From Varibaculum cambriense (GTDB taxonomy: Bacteria; Actinomycetota; Actinomycetes; Actinomycetales; Actinomycetaceae): DNA of 64,000 nucleotides. Made by a program: the position numbers and the translations under genes. Numbering within the stretch: the stretch's first letter is position 1; each line of letters starts with the position of its first letter. Under the pieces are notes generated by a model. It had not been told where the DNA came from. It ran no database searches and was given only the letters and a program-made list of their open reading frames with translations. Shown one piece after another: positions 16,154-24,091 of this stretch. The stretch spans positions 186,001 through 250,000 of the forward strand of contig NZ_PKHX01000002.1 in NCBI RefSeq assembly GCF_002848005.1, read 5' to 3'.

Positions 16154-17638
16154 TTAGGGGTGTAGCCGGGAAAAAATAAGTAATCCGATACCGGTGATCC
16201 CGGCAGCTCCCAGCCCTAAGGCAAATACAGCCAAAGAGGAAGAACGAATCCACTGTTTGGAAGCCAGATCGGTAGAAGTGCTATCTGCCTGGAACTTTAA
16301 AGGATTGCCGCTAGCTGCCTGGCTATCGGAATTGGAGTCTTTATCAGCGGCAGAGCTGGGATTATCTCCCGCGGGATTTTCTGCCGGGGAAGAACCAGCT
16401 GCCGGGTCGGGCAGGGTGGGGAAAGCGTTTGCCGGTGGTTGGGCTAGCCGCGTGCGATTTAGCGAGCCACCGGTGCGCGACAAGTTAGTGCCCACTAGCT
16501 GCGAACTTGCTTGTAGTCGCGAAGAGGAAGACAGGTTGGGGTTACGCTCCGCACCATTATGCCCGTTCGCAGGTTTCGAGGTGGGACTAGTTCCCGGATT
16601 CGAGGTTCCACCCTGATCCCCGTGACCGGGTGTGGAAGTGCCAGGGGTAGTTTTTCCGGGGTTAGGGGTGGGATCGGTTCCCGGATGGGTGCCTCCACCC
16701 TCATCACCGGGCTCCGGATCGGGAGTATCAGGGGTGGTTTCCCCCGGATCGGGAGTGGGGGGATTATCAGATCCTTCCCCGTCTTTTCCATCGACAATAT
16801 CCTGTAAATCTTCAGGAACACGGGCTTCTTTACCAACGATAAAGGTATAGGCCATTTCAGCCTGGTAAGACTTACCAGCATTTTGCGGGTCGGTGGTGAT
16901 GGCTTTTAGGTAGATGGTGTAAAAACCGGACTGGCTAAAACGCAGGTCAACCGAGCTCTCCTCACCAGACAAAAGATTCTTGAAACCGCTATCGGATTGC
17001 CCCCCGGAAACCGCGTAAGGCATCTCTTGGTAGTTGTCACTAGACTCGCTAGCCCGCGACTCTATCTTTGTTCCCGGTTCCCAGGTTCTTGCTTCTTTGG
17101 TCACCTGAAACACAGTCTCCGTGTTGTCGCTAAAACCGGAGGAGGATCGGGCAGATTCATCTGCCTTAAATAGGGTTCCGTAATAAACCTTCGCGGTGGA
17201 CTGCCCGGTTTTGTCCGCAGCTACCCGCACGCAAGTACCAAATTCGCGCTTGTAAGTAGGGACTTCCTGTTGCTTTCCATTTACGGTTTTTACGGTTTTA
17301 AGGGTTCGGGCATCAATGAATTGATTCTTGGCGTTAACCTTGCTGTATTTGGTGGTGCTGGTGTACCCCAGGTAGGTTTTCCCGTCGGCATATCCTAAAT
17401 AAATCGGGGTATTTTTATCAGCATCATTAACAAACTGTTCCCCACCAGGGCAGTTGTCCTGTGCCCACCGTGTAAGATCCTGGGTTTGGCCAGCTGGGTT
17501 GGTAGTGGAAGTGCTGGTGGCTGGCGTGTCGGAAGGAGCGGCTTGGGCTAGGGGAGCGGAGCAGACGCCAATGCACAGCGGCGCTGCTGCCACTAGGGTA
17601 GCGGCAGCAAAACTGCTGATCTTGCGCAGAATGCTCAT
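16154..17638 (-). CDS. Secreted surface protein with repeat stalk and C-terminal anchor
   Basis: The 494-residue product has a signal peptide ending near AQAAPSD, an extracellular region to about residue 275, a Pro/Gly/Thr/Asp-rich stalk with repeated PG-type units (about 290-370), then a Ser/Asn-rich stretch and a C-terminal membrane helix with an RLHP tail. The segment VDLRFSQSGFYTIYLKAITTD is reminiscent of the actinobacterial surface-anchored repeat (TIGR03769-like), an uncertain resemblance. There is no LPXTG. The ATG at 17638 is chosen because it directly precedes the signal peptide; its ribosome site is weak. Confidence 0.68.
   Translation of the reverse strand: MSILRKISSFAAATLVAAAPLCIGVCSAPLAQAAPSDTPATSTSTTNPAGQTQDLTRWAQDNCPGGEQFVNDADKNTPIYLGYADGKTYLGYTSTTKYSKVNAKNQFIDARTLKTVKTVNGKQQEVPTYKREFGTCVRVAADKTGQSTAKVYYGTLFKADESARSSSGFSDNTETVFQVTKEARTWEPGTKIESRASESSDNYQEMPYAVSGGQSDSGFKNLLSGEESSVDLRFSQSGFYTIYLKAITTDPQNAGKSYQAEMAYTFIVGKEARVPEDLQDIVDGKDGEGSDNPPTPDPGETTPDTPDPEPGDEGGGTHPGTDPTPNPGKTTPGTSTPGHGDQGGTSNPGTSPTSKPANGHNGAERNPNLSSSSRLQASSQLVGTNLSRTGGSLNRTRLAQPPANAFPTLPDPAAGSSPAENPAGDNPSSAADKDSNSDSQAASGNPLKFQADSTSTDLASKQWIRSSSLAVFALGLGAAGITGIGLLIFSRLHP
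16590..16770 (-). repeat. Low-complexity PG-repeat region of the stalk
   Basis: Imperfect tandem units rich in CCGGATCGGGAGT-like DNA code for Pro/Gly/Thr/Asp-rich repeats such as PDPGETTP, PNPGKTTPGT and PGHGDQGGT. They are likely to vary in copy number between strains. The limits are approximate. Confidence 0.6.
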
Positions 17639-17795
17639 AGTTGATCGCAACTTTCCAACCCAACCAATATTCTTACGCCTAGTGTATCACAACATTAAAG
17701 TTTAGCGATAGAGTTTTAATCGAATTCGGTCAAAAGCGACTAAAGTCCTGGGGTGATGAGGTCTCAATGAGAACAACAATGTGAACAATTTTAAC

Positions 17796-19214
17796 TTAGC
17801 TATCATTGCTTTCAGCTTCGGCAGCGGCACGCATCGCGGAAGGTAAGGCCTCTAGAATTCGTCCTACTGCCCGATCATCGTGAGCCGAAGATACGAACCA
17901 AGCCTCGAAACCCGAGGGGGGTAGGGCAATGTTTTCCTCTTCCATCGCATGGAAGAAAGCGCGGTAACGGAAAGTTTCTTGCGCATTGGCCTGTTCGAAA
18001 TTGGTAACTCCGTTTTGTGCGGGAAGTTCCCCGAAGAACACGGAGAACAAACTGCCCGCCCGGTTGACTTTCAGGGCAACCCCCGCTTCTTGAGCCTCGT
18101 GCTCAATCGCCCCGATGAGAGCATCGGCAACTGCGGTAGTGCGGGCATACACCGTGTGATCTGCCAGTTCTAAAGTTTTTAGCCCGGCGGCAGTAGCCAA
18201 AGGATTACCCGAAAGCGTACCTGCCTGGTAAACCGGACCGAGCGGGGAAAGCTGCTCCATGATTTCGCGGGAGCCGCCTAGAGCCGCTAGCGGCATGCCT
18301 CCTCCGATAACCTTGCCAAAAGTAAACAGATCCGGCACGAACTCGGCTTTTTCGAGCTCATTTGCCCTCCAGCTAGCTAGCTCGTCCTCATCGGAAAAAT
18401 CGGGAAGCTTAGCGGGGAGGTCTACCCAGTAATTATTTTGCAGTCCCCAGTATCCGGAAGGACCGACCCGGAAACCAGTTAGCACCTCATCGGTAATCAT
18501 CAACGCCCCATACTTGCTGGTAAGCGCGCGAATGTGCTGGTTAAAACCGGGAAGTGGGGGCACGACCCCCATATTGGCGGGGCAGGATTCACAAATAACT
18601 GCCGCGATCTGTTCGCCTTTGCGCTCGAAGGTTTCGGTGAGGGCGTCAAAGTCGTTATAGGGAAGCACGATAGTTTCCGCAGCGACTGCGGCAGTTACCC
18701 CTGCAGAGCCCGGTAGCCCCTGGGTGGCCACCCCCGACCCAGCGGCAGCTAGCAGCCCATCGGAGTGACCGTGGTAGCAACCGGCGAACTTAATGATTAG
18801 GTCACGTCCGGTTACCCCGCGTGCCAAACGAATCGCGGTCATGGTAGCTTCGGTGCCGGTCGAAACCATACGTACCTGTTCACAAGCGGGCATACGGGCG
18901 GTAATCGCCTGTGCCAACTTGGTTTCGTTTACCGTGGGCGCGCCAAAGGAAAGGCCTTTGGCGGCAGTTTCTTGCACTGCGCGTACTACCGGGGGGCACG
19001 AATGTCCCAGTAGCGCCGGTCCCCAAGACCCCACCAAATCCACGAAAGTGTGGTTTTCCTCGTCACGTACATACGCTCCGAACGCCTCTTTAATAAAGTG
19101 CGGAGTGCCACCCACGCTTCCATAGGCACGAACCGGAGAGTTAACTCCCCCGGGAATCGCCTTTCTAGCTTGGGCAAATAGTTCTTTATCGGTTAGGGGT
19201 TCTTGCTCACTCAT
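17796..19214 (-). CDS. hemL: Glutamate-1-semialdehyde 2,1-aminomutase
   Basis: HemL converts glutamate-1-semialdehyde to 5-aminolevulinate in the C5 route to haem and other tetrapyrroles. The N-terminal ARKAIPGGVNSPVRAYGSVGG, TGTEATMTAIRLARG, the PLP-lysine motif FTFGKVIGGGMP and YQAGTLSGNPLA are all diagnostic. Between GFRVG and PDLFTFGKV there are about 43 residues where typical HemL has about 12, a charged insertion of roughly 30 residues. The ATG at 19214 fits the family N-terminus (472 residues), though no clear ribosome site is seen. No other hem gene is in the window. Confidence 0.92.
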   Translation of the reverse strand: MSEQEPLTDKELFAQARKAIPGGVNSPVRAYGSVGGTPHFIKEAFGAYVRDEENHTFVDLVGSWGPALLGHSCPPVVRAVQETAAKGLSFGAPTVNETKLAQAITARMPACEQVRMVSTGTEATMTAIRLARGVTGRDLIIKFAGCYHGHSDGLLAAAGSGVATQGLPGSAGVTAAVAAETIVLPYNDFDALTETFERKGEQIAAVICESCPANMGVVPPLPGFNQHIRALTSKYGALMITDEVLTGFRVGPSGYWGLQNNYWVDLPAKLPDFSDEDELASWRANELEKAEFVPDLFTFGKVIGGGMPLAALGGSREIMEQLSPLGPVYQAGTLSGNPLATAAGLKTLELADHTVYARTTAVADALIGAIEHEAQEAGVALKVNRAGSLFSVFFGELPAQNGVTNFEQANAQETFRYRAFFHAMEEENIALPPSGFEAWFVSSAHDDRAVGRILEALPSAMRAAAEAESNDS

Positions 19215-19361
19215 GCGCCCATTATCGCCCACAAGTCCCCAAGAGGCGATAATTGCGGCCTTTACACAGAACATTATTTAGTTTTTTCCATTTTTTTCTG
19301 CCTCCGCGAAGCTGATACCACCTCAGTTCGAACCGGCTGGGGGAACAGGAAGGGGTAAGGG

Positions 19362-19574
19362 ATGAAAGATTTCGGATTGCGCGCCTTGGTTTGGGCGCAA
19401 ACCCGGCAGGCAATTGCGCGGCTAAGAACCGAAGAGGACGGGATGACCACCGCCGAATACGCAATCGGAACTTTAGCGGCCGCTGCTTTCGCCGGTCTGT
19501 TGATGGCAGTCATCAAGGGAGGAGGGATAAAAAGCGCGTTAACTGCAATTATTAAACAAGCACTTTCGATTTAA
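19362..19574 (+). CDS. DUF4244 small pilin-like protein
   Basis: A 70-residue protein with a basic N-terminus, the segment EEDGMTTAEYAIGTLAAAAFAGLLM and one hydrophobic helix. The G/MTTAEYA pattern matches DUF4244 proteins, Flp-pilin-like components found next to TadE genes in actinobacterial secretion neighbourhoods. AAGGGG precedes the ATG. It is followed one base later by the next gene, so it probably forms an operon with the two TadE-like genes. Confidence 0.82.
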   Translation: MKDFGLRALVWAQTRQAIARLRTEEDGMTTAEYAIGTLAAAAFAGLLMAVIKGGGIKSALTAIIKQALSI

Positions 19575-19575
19575 A

Positions 19576-19980
19576 GTGACAACAATATTTGGGAAACATC
19601 CGCAGTCGGCGCAGTTCTTTAGATGGCTGCGCCGACTGCGGCAAATGCGTCGAGATAGTCAGGACGGTTACGCCACTGTCGAAACTGCCCTGACCCTTCC
19701 TGCCCTAATAGCGGTAGCGGTGATGGGGCTAGGCGCCGGGGCAGCTGGCGCCGCCAAGGTGCAAACCTGTGACGTGGCTCGAACCGCAGCGCGCGCGGTG
19801 AGTATCGGGAAATCTTGGCCAGGCGGCGGCTCCATGACGGTCAGCGTAGACAGCAGTGGGCAGTGGGTACGCGCCACGGCCAGTAAGAACCTGGTGGGGA
19901 AGGCAAAACTTTTACCCGCGGTGACCTGCAAAGCTAGCACGCTGAAAGAACCCGAGTTAGCGATGGGGATAGAGCCGTGA
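19576..19980 (+). CDS. TadE-family pseudopilin
   Basis: A 134-residue protein starting with GTG directly after the DUF4244 stop. The segment DGYATVETALTLPALIAVAVMGLG is a TadE N-terminal helix with its conserved Glu, followed by a short extracellular region with two cysteines. TadE proteins are minor pseudopilins of tight-adherence pili. The middle of a three-gene cluster, it overlaps the next gene by four bases (GTGA). Confidence 0.82.
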   Translation: MTTIFGKHPQSAQFFRWLRRLRQMRRDSQDGYATVETALTLPALIAVAVMGLGAGAAGAAKVQTCDVARTAARAVSIGKSWPGGGSMTVSVDSSGQWVRATASKNLVGKAKLLPAVTCKASTLKEPELAMGIEP

Positions 19981-20357
19981 AAACCGAGAAGAGTCGCGGC
20001 CCGTTATCCCCCACCGCAGCAGAGGCCGGGTCGGCCACTATTTGGGCGGTGGGTTTTATTAGTTTGTTATTGGCTTTGGCGGTAGGGATTGGACTATTAG
20101 GAGGAGCCTTAAGTGAGAAGGCACGAGCACAAAACGGGGCGGACTTTGCGGCTTTGGCCGCCGCTCAGGCGCATTTTTATGGCACCGCCAATTCTCCCTG
20201 TGCCTTAGCGAGTCAGGTTGCTCAGGAAAATGCGGCGTCCTTAGATTCCTGTATTTTGCGCGCTAGAGACGCGGAAGTATCGGTGCGGGTAAAAACCGTT
20301 TTTAACTGGCAACTTAAAGCCCATGCCCGAGCCGGTCCCGCCATTAATCCCCCTTAG
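19977..20357 (+). CDS. TadE-like protein of the helicase/secretion neighbourhood
   Basis: A 126-residue protein with one N-terminal hydrophobic helix (about residues 20-45, beginning AGSATIWAVGFISLLLAL) and the segment GADFAALAAAQAHF that marks the actinobacterial secretion-neighbourhood TadE-like family. It begins with GTG overlapping the preceding stop. It converges with the DECH helicase gene, its usual companion; the stop codons are 11 bases apart. Confidence 0.8.
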   Translation: MKTEKSRGPLSPTAAEAGSATIWAVGFISLLLALAVGIGLLGGALSEKARAQNGADFAALAAAQAHFYGTANSPCALASQVAQENAASLDSCILRARDAEVSVRVKTVFNWQLKAHARAGPAINPP

Positions 20358-20367
20358 AGCGGTCGCA

Positions 20368-22824
20368 TTAACCGGCAGTATCTTCCCGCCCAAAACTGCT
20401 CAGTAAGAATTCTAAAAGATCACGTCCGGCAGATTTAGAGAGCATTTCGTTTCTATTCCCGCACTTGGGGGAGTGGATACAGCGCGGACATCCCTGTTTG
20501 CAGGGACACTCATTTACTTGCCGATAGGTTAAATCTAGCCAGGTTGCTAGCTGGCGAAAACCTTGCCGCGAAAAACCGGCACCTCCGGGGGTTCCATCAT
20601 AAATAAACACCGTGGGCAGACCGGTTTGCGGATGCTGGGTTAAAGATAGTCCCCCCAGATCCCAACGGTCACAGGTGGCCACCAAGGGAAGCAAACCAAT
20701 CAGGGCGTGTTCAGCTGCGTGCAAACCCCCGCCCAACAGTTGTTCTTCGTTTAGCTGCAACTGTTTAACTACCGATTCAGCTAGCGTGAACCAGGTGCCG
20801 GTAGTTTGTAGGGTGCGGGTGGGGCAATCCAATTGGAAAGTAGCTTGATAAACATGACCCGGCAGGCGCAATAGGTCAAAAGAAGTAACCGCGGTTTGCA
20901 CCTCGATCTGCCCATAATGCCAGCTGACTCCCTGCGAAGGGGTCAGTGGGGCTTCCTCTTCTGACAAAATCGAAATACTGGTATCCGTATTGGGGCGGGT
21001 ACGTAGCTTCTTCGGACCGGGAACCACTTCTGCGATGTCTTCTTCTCGACGAGAAACCTGCCAGACGCGGCCTTGATGTACATAAATCGCATCCGGGTGC
21101 AGCACGCTGTCCACCCGGGAACTATCAACCGTGCCTATTACCTGGGCGCTTTCCGCTTCGATGATTTGTACTTGGCCACTATCTCCGCGAAGTTTTACTG
21201 CCTGCCAAGGAGAAAACCGTTTAGTGATATCGAAACAAAGTCCCCCCGGCCGCTCTACCAGCAAGCCTTGCTGGCGAAGCTGCGCCATAATCTGGGCGCT
21301 AGCCTCTCCAAATAAAGCAGTATCTTCACTGGTTAAAGGAAGTTCTGCCGCGGCACACAGCAATTGGGGAGCCAACACAAAGGGATTTTCGGTGTCGAAA
21401 ACTATTTGCTCGGCAGAGCGAAAAATCTCTTCCGGGTGGTGAGCTAGAAAATCATCTAAGGGGTTATCGGAAACCACCAAGATGCCCAAGCCATCTTGCC
21501 CAGAGCGGCCGGAGCGACCAAGTTGTTGGAAGAAACTGGCGCGGGTTCCCGGCCAAGAACAGGTGATGGTGGCATCCAGCCCGGAAATATCGATCCCCAA
21601 TTCTAAGGCGGAGGTCGCTGACAGGCCTTGCAGCGTACCTGCGCGTAGCTCTTTTTCTAACTTTCGGCGCTCTTCGGGCAGGTAACCGCCGCGATAGGCG
21701 GCCACTCGCGACATTAGCTGCGGGTTACGGGTGCTTAGCTGATCCCGGGCGATCTGGGCAATAGTTTCCACTCCTTGCCGGGAGGGGGCGAAGGTCAAAA
21801 CTCGCCCTCCGCTATTTACTAGCTGCGCCAGCAGGCGTCCGCCTTCCCAAATCGCGGGGTAGCGTGACCCCTCTGCCGGCTCAGCCGTACTTAGGTCGGC
21901 GGTCTCCGCAGTTACTTTTGGCTCCTTCTCTACAGAGATACCGTCCCCAATACTGTCCCCGGCGCCCTCTTCACTGGTTTCCCACGGATTTTCTTCTTCC
22001 CAGGAAGCAGGGTCACTAGCATCGATTAACGGCGGGCGCCACACAAAAACCGTGCGCGCCCCACATGCGGAAGCGTCGCGGTCAATAACCGCTAATTCCC
22101 GCCCTCGCCCCAATAGATTAGCGGCGTGAACGGCCGGATTAGCGGTAGTAGCCGAGAGTAAAGCAAAGACCGGGTCAGCTTGGTATTTACGGGCGAGGCG
22201 GCGCAGGCGGCGTAAAACCAGGGCCACATTTGCCCCAAGTACCCCGCGGTAATAGTGCGCCTCATCCACGATCACCAGCGATAATCCCCGCAAAAAAGGG
22301 CGCCAAAGTTCGTTATGAGGCAACAGTGCAAAATGTAGGAAATCGGGGTTGGTCAGCACTACGTCGGCGCCTGCACGGGCCCATTTTTTGATTTCCGTAG
22401 GGCTGTCGCCATCTACCGGGGCAACCTGGAGATCCAATGCGGCCAGGCTGGCCCAGTGGGTTAAAGCGGTCGCCTGGTCACGAGCTAAGGCCTTAGTAGG
22501 TGCTAAATAGAGGGCGGTAGGGCGGGTACCTACCACAGATTTTTGGCGCTGCGCCAAGAACGGCAGCCAGGCCGCCAAAGATTTACCGGATCCGGTTCCG
22601 GAAGTCAGAATCACGTCCCGCCCACTATATAAAGCATTTGCGCAGCTAACTTGATGTTCCCAGAGGCATTCGATTCCGTCGGCTTTAAGCCCTGCCTGTA
22701 AATCTTCCTCTACCCAGCTTGGCCAGGGAGCAAAACTGGCGCGCCGAGCCGGCAGTACGGTTTCGTAGAGCAACTGGTCGCTGCTAAAGGAACGTAATCC
22801 GTTCGCCAGGTCAGCGATACTCAC
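20368..22824 (-). CDS. DECH-type superfamily 2 helicase (helicase/secretion neighbourhood)
   Basis: An 818-residue SF2 helicase. Motif I TSGTGSGKSLAAW, motif II VIVDEAHYYRG, motif III LSATTANP and motif VI QQLGRSGRSGQDG are present. A C-terminal DUF1998-like region has a zinc-cluster pattern ECPCKQGCPRCIHSPKCG. Relatives include the MrfA/Hrq1 repair helicases. In actinobacteria this gene is typically beside tad-like secretion genes. An acidic insertion (about residues 265-320) separates the two RecA lobes. The GTG start has AAGGAG upstream. Confidence 0.88.
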   Translation of the reverse strand: MSIADLANGLRSFSSDQLLYETVLPARRASFAPWPSWVEEDLQAGLKADGIECLWEHQVSCANALYSGRDVILTSGTGSGKSLAAWLPFLAQRQKSVVGTRPTALYLAPTKALARDQATALTHWASLAALDLQVAPVDGDSPTEIKKWARAGADVVLTNPDFLHFALLPHNELWRPFLRGLSLVIVDEAHYYRGVLGANVALVLRRLRRLARKYQADPVFALLSATTANPAVHAANLLGRGRELAVIDRDASACGARTVFVWRPPLIDASDPASWEEENPWETSEEGAGDSIGDGISVEKEPKVTAETADLSTAEPAEGSRYPAIWEGGRLLAQLVNSGGRVLTFAPSRQGVETIAQIARDQLSTRNPQLMSRVAAYRGGYLPEERRKLEKELRAGTLQGLSATSALELGIDISGLDATITCSWPGTRASFFQQLGRSGRSGQDGLGILVVSDNPLDDFLAHHPEEIFRSAEQIVFDTENPFVLAPQLLCAAAELPLTSEDTALFGEASAQIMAQLRQQGLLVERPGGLCFDITKRFSPWQAVKLRGDSGQVQIIEAESAQVIGTVDSSRVDSVLHPDAIYVHQGRVWQVSRREEDIAEVVPGPKKLRTRPNTDTSISILSEEEAPLTPSQGVSWHYGQIEVQTAVTSFDLLRLPGHVYQATFQLDCPTRTLQTTGTWFTLAESVVKQLQLNEEQLLGGGLHAAEHALIGLLPLVATCDRWDLGGLSLTQHPQTGLPTVFIYDGTPGGAGFSRQGFRQLATWLDLTYRQVNECPCKQGCPRCIHSPKCGNRNEMLSKSAGRDLLEFLLSSFGREDTAG

Positions 22825-22924
22825 CGGGGTCTCCTTGTTGACGTGAAAATATTATTAATTAGAGTCTGCGCCCAAAATCCCTCTGGTTGTGGAAACCACA
22901 GGGGTGACAAAATAAGGTTAAAGC

Positions 22925-23839
22925 ATGACTAGCGCGCTGAGAAGGGGACTGACTGCCGGTTACGTGCGTCGTTTTTCGGTAGCGCTATTTGCGGTCTTGT
23001 TGTTTGTAGCCTGCTACCTGATTTTTGTGGGTACCCGCGCGGGGCAAGCTACCGATACCTTGGCCATGTTTGCGCTATCGGAACTCAACGGCGCATTTGC
23101 GCCTTGGGATCAAGTATTGCTGCGGGAATGGTACTTATTTATTTTGGTTCCGCTAGTCGCGGCGGCAGTGATAGTTGCCCTGGTAAGACGGCGTTTTGCT
23201 CTGGGTGCCCGGATGTTGGTGATGGTGGTGGCAGCCACGGTAACCACCCAGGTTCTCAAGCATTTTTTGCTGTCGCGTCCCGCGCTCGGAATCACTTACT
23301 ATATGACGAATTCCTTCCCCTCGGGTCACACCACTACCGCCGGAGCGGCCGCGGTGGCGCTGGTGATGGTAGCGGCCGATCGCTGGCGAGAAGTAGCCAC
23401 CTATCTGTCAGCGCTAGTGCTGTGGTTGGTGGCTTTAGCGGTAATCGTAGCGCGTTGGCATCGACCTTCTGACGTATTTGCCGCCATCTGCGTAGTCGCC
23501 GTATTCTCCCTGTTGCTGTCTCCTCTGGAGCTGGGGGGAGAACGGGGGCAACAGGCTCTGCGACGAGGACGGATCGTCACCTTCCTGGCGGCGATCATGG
23601 TTCTGGTAGGAATAATCATGGTCGCCTACGGCTATTTTCAACTAGGTGCCGGCACCCCTTATTTTTCTGTCGGTAGCGCCAGTAGTGACCTGCGACAGCT
23701 CGCGGCTTCGCGTCACTGGCTCGCCCTTTTGTTGGCGGGAGGAACCGTCCTCGCCCTCGCTGGAACTTGTTGGATTTTCGTTTTCGAGGTCGCGCGAGCC
23801 GGAATGCGTACTCGAAAATCCTCCGTTGCTCCCGTCTAG
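22925..23839 (+). CDS. PAP2-family membrane phosphatase
   Basis: A 304-residue integral membrane protein with about six or seven helices. The PAP2 catalytic motifs are KHFLLSRPALG (KxxxxxxRP), NSFPSGHTTT (PSGH) and the third motif around ARWHRPSDVFA. Such enzymes remove phosphate from lipids such as undecaprenyl pyrophosphate, phosphatidate or phosphatidylglycerophosphate. The substrate cannot be told. The gene is divergent from the helicase gene, with about 100 bases between the two starts. Confidence 0.87.
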   Translation: MTSALRRGLTAGYVRRFSVALFAVLLFVACYLIFVGTRAGQATDTLAMFALSELNGAFAPWDQVLLREWYLFILVPLVAAAVIVALVRRRFALGARMLVMVVAATVTTQVLKHFLLSRPALGITYYMTNSFPSGHTTTAGAAAVALVMVAADRWREVATYLSALVLWLVALAVIVARWHRPSDVFAAICVVAVFSLLLSPLELGGERGQQALRRGRIVTFLAAIMVLVGIIMVAYGYFQLGAGTPYFSVGSASSDLRQLAASRHWLALLLAGGTVLALAGTCWIFVFEVARAGMRTRKSSVAPV

Positions 23840-23942
23840 GCCCTTTGCCCTAAAAGGTTTTTGGAGCATCAGGCGCTGCTGACAGCTTGCGTTGGGGGGT
23901 TATTTCCGCCCTCGCCAGCAAATATGAGAAGAATCAGCGCAA

Positions 23943-23958
23943 ACACAATATCTAGTGG
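23943..23958. promoter_or_regulatory. NrdR box 1
   Basis: ACACAATATCTAGTGG closely matches the NrdR-box consensus ACACWATATWTWGTGT. NrdR is the ATP/dATP-sensing repressor of ribonucleotide reductase genes. The site lies 134 bases upstream of nrdD. Confidence 0.8.
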
Positions 23959-23974
23959 TTGGCATTTAGAAAAC

Positions 23975-23990
23975 CTACTATATCTCGTGT
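23975..23990. promoter_or_regulatory. NrdR box 2
   Basis: CTACTATATCTCGTGT is a second, weaker NrdR-box-like sequence. Its start is 32 bases from that of box 1, about three helical turns, the spacing typical of paired NrdR boxes. Confidence 0.75.
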
Positions 23991-24091
23991 GTCTTTACCT
24001 TTTTCCGCGCGTTTATGCCTATAGTCGATAGCGGTGGCTACACAGCCGTATACAAACAAGAAGAACTTGCAGGAACCAGAAGAGGATAAAA

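Noticed and set aside
22881..22904. Hairpin around GGTTGTGGAAACC between helicase and PAP2 genes
   Set aside because: The stem has a central mismatch and no U-run, and it lies between divergent starts. It might be an operator, but the evidence is too thin to list.
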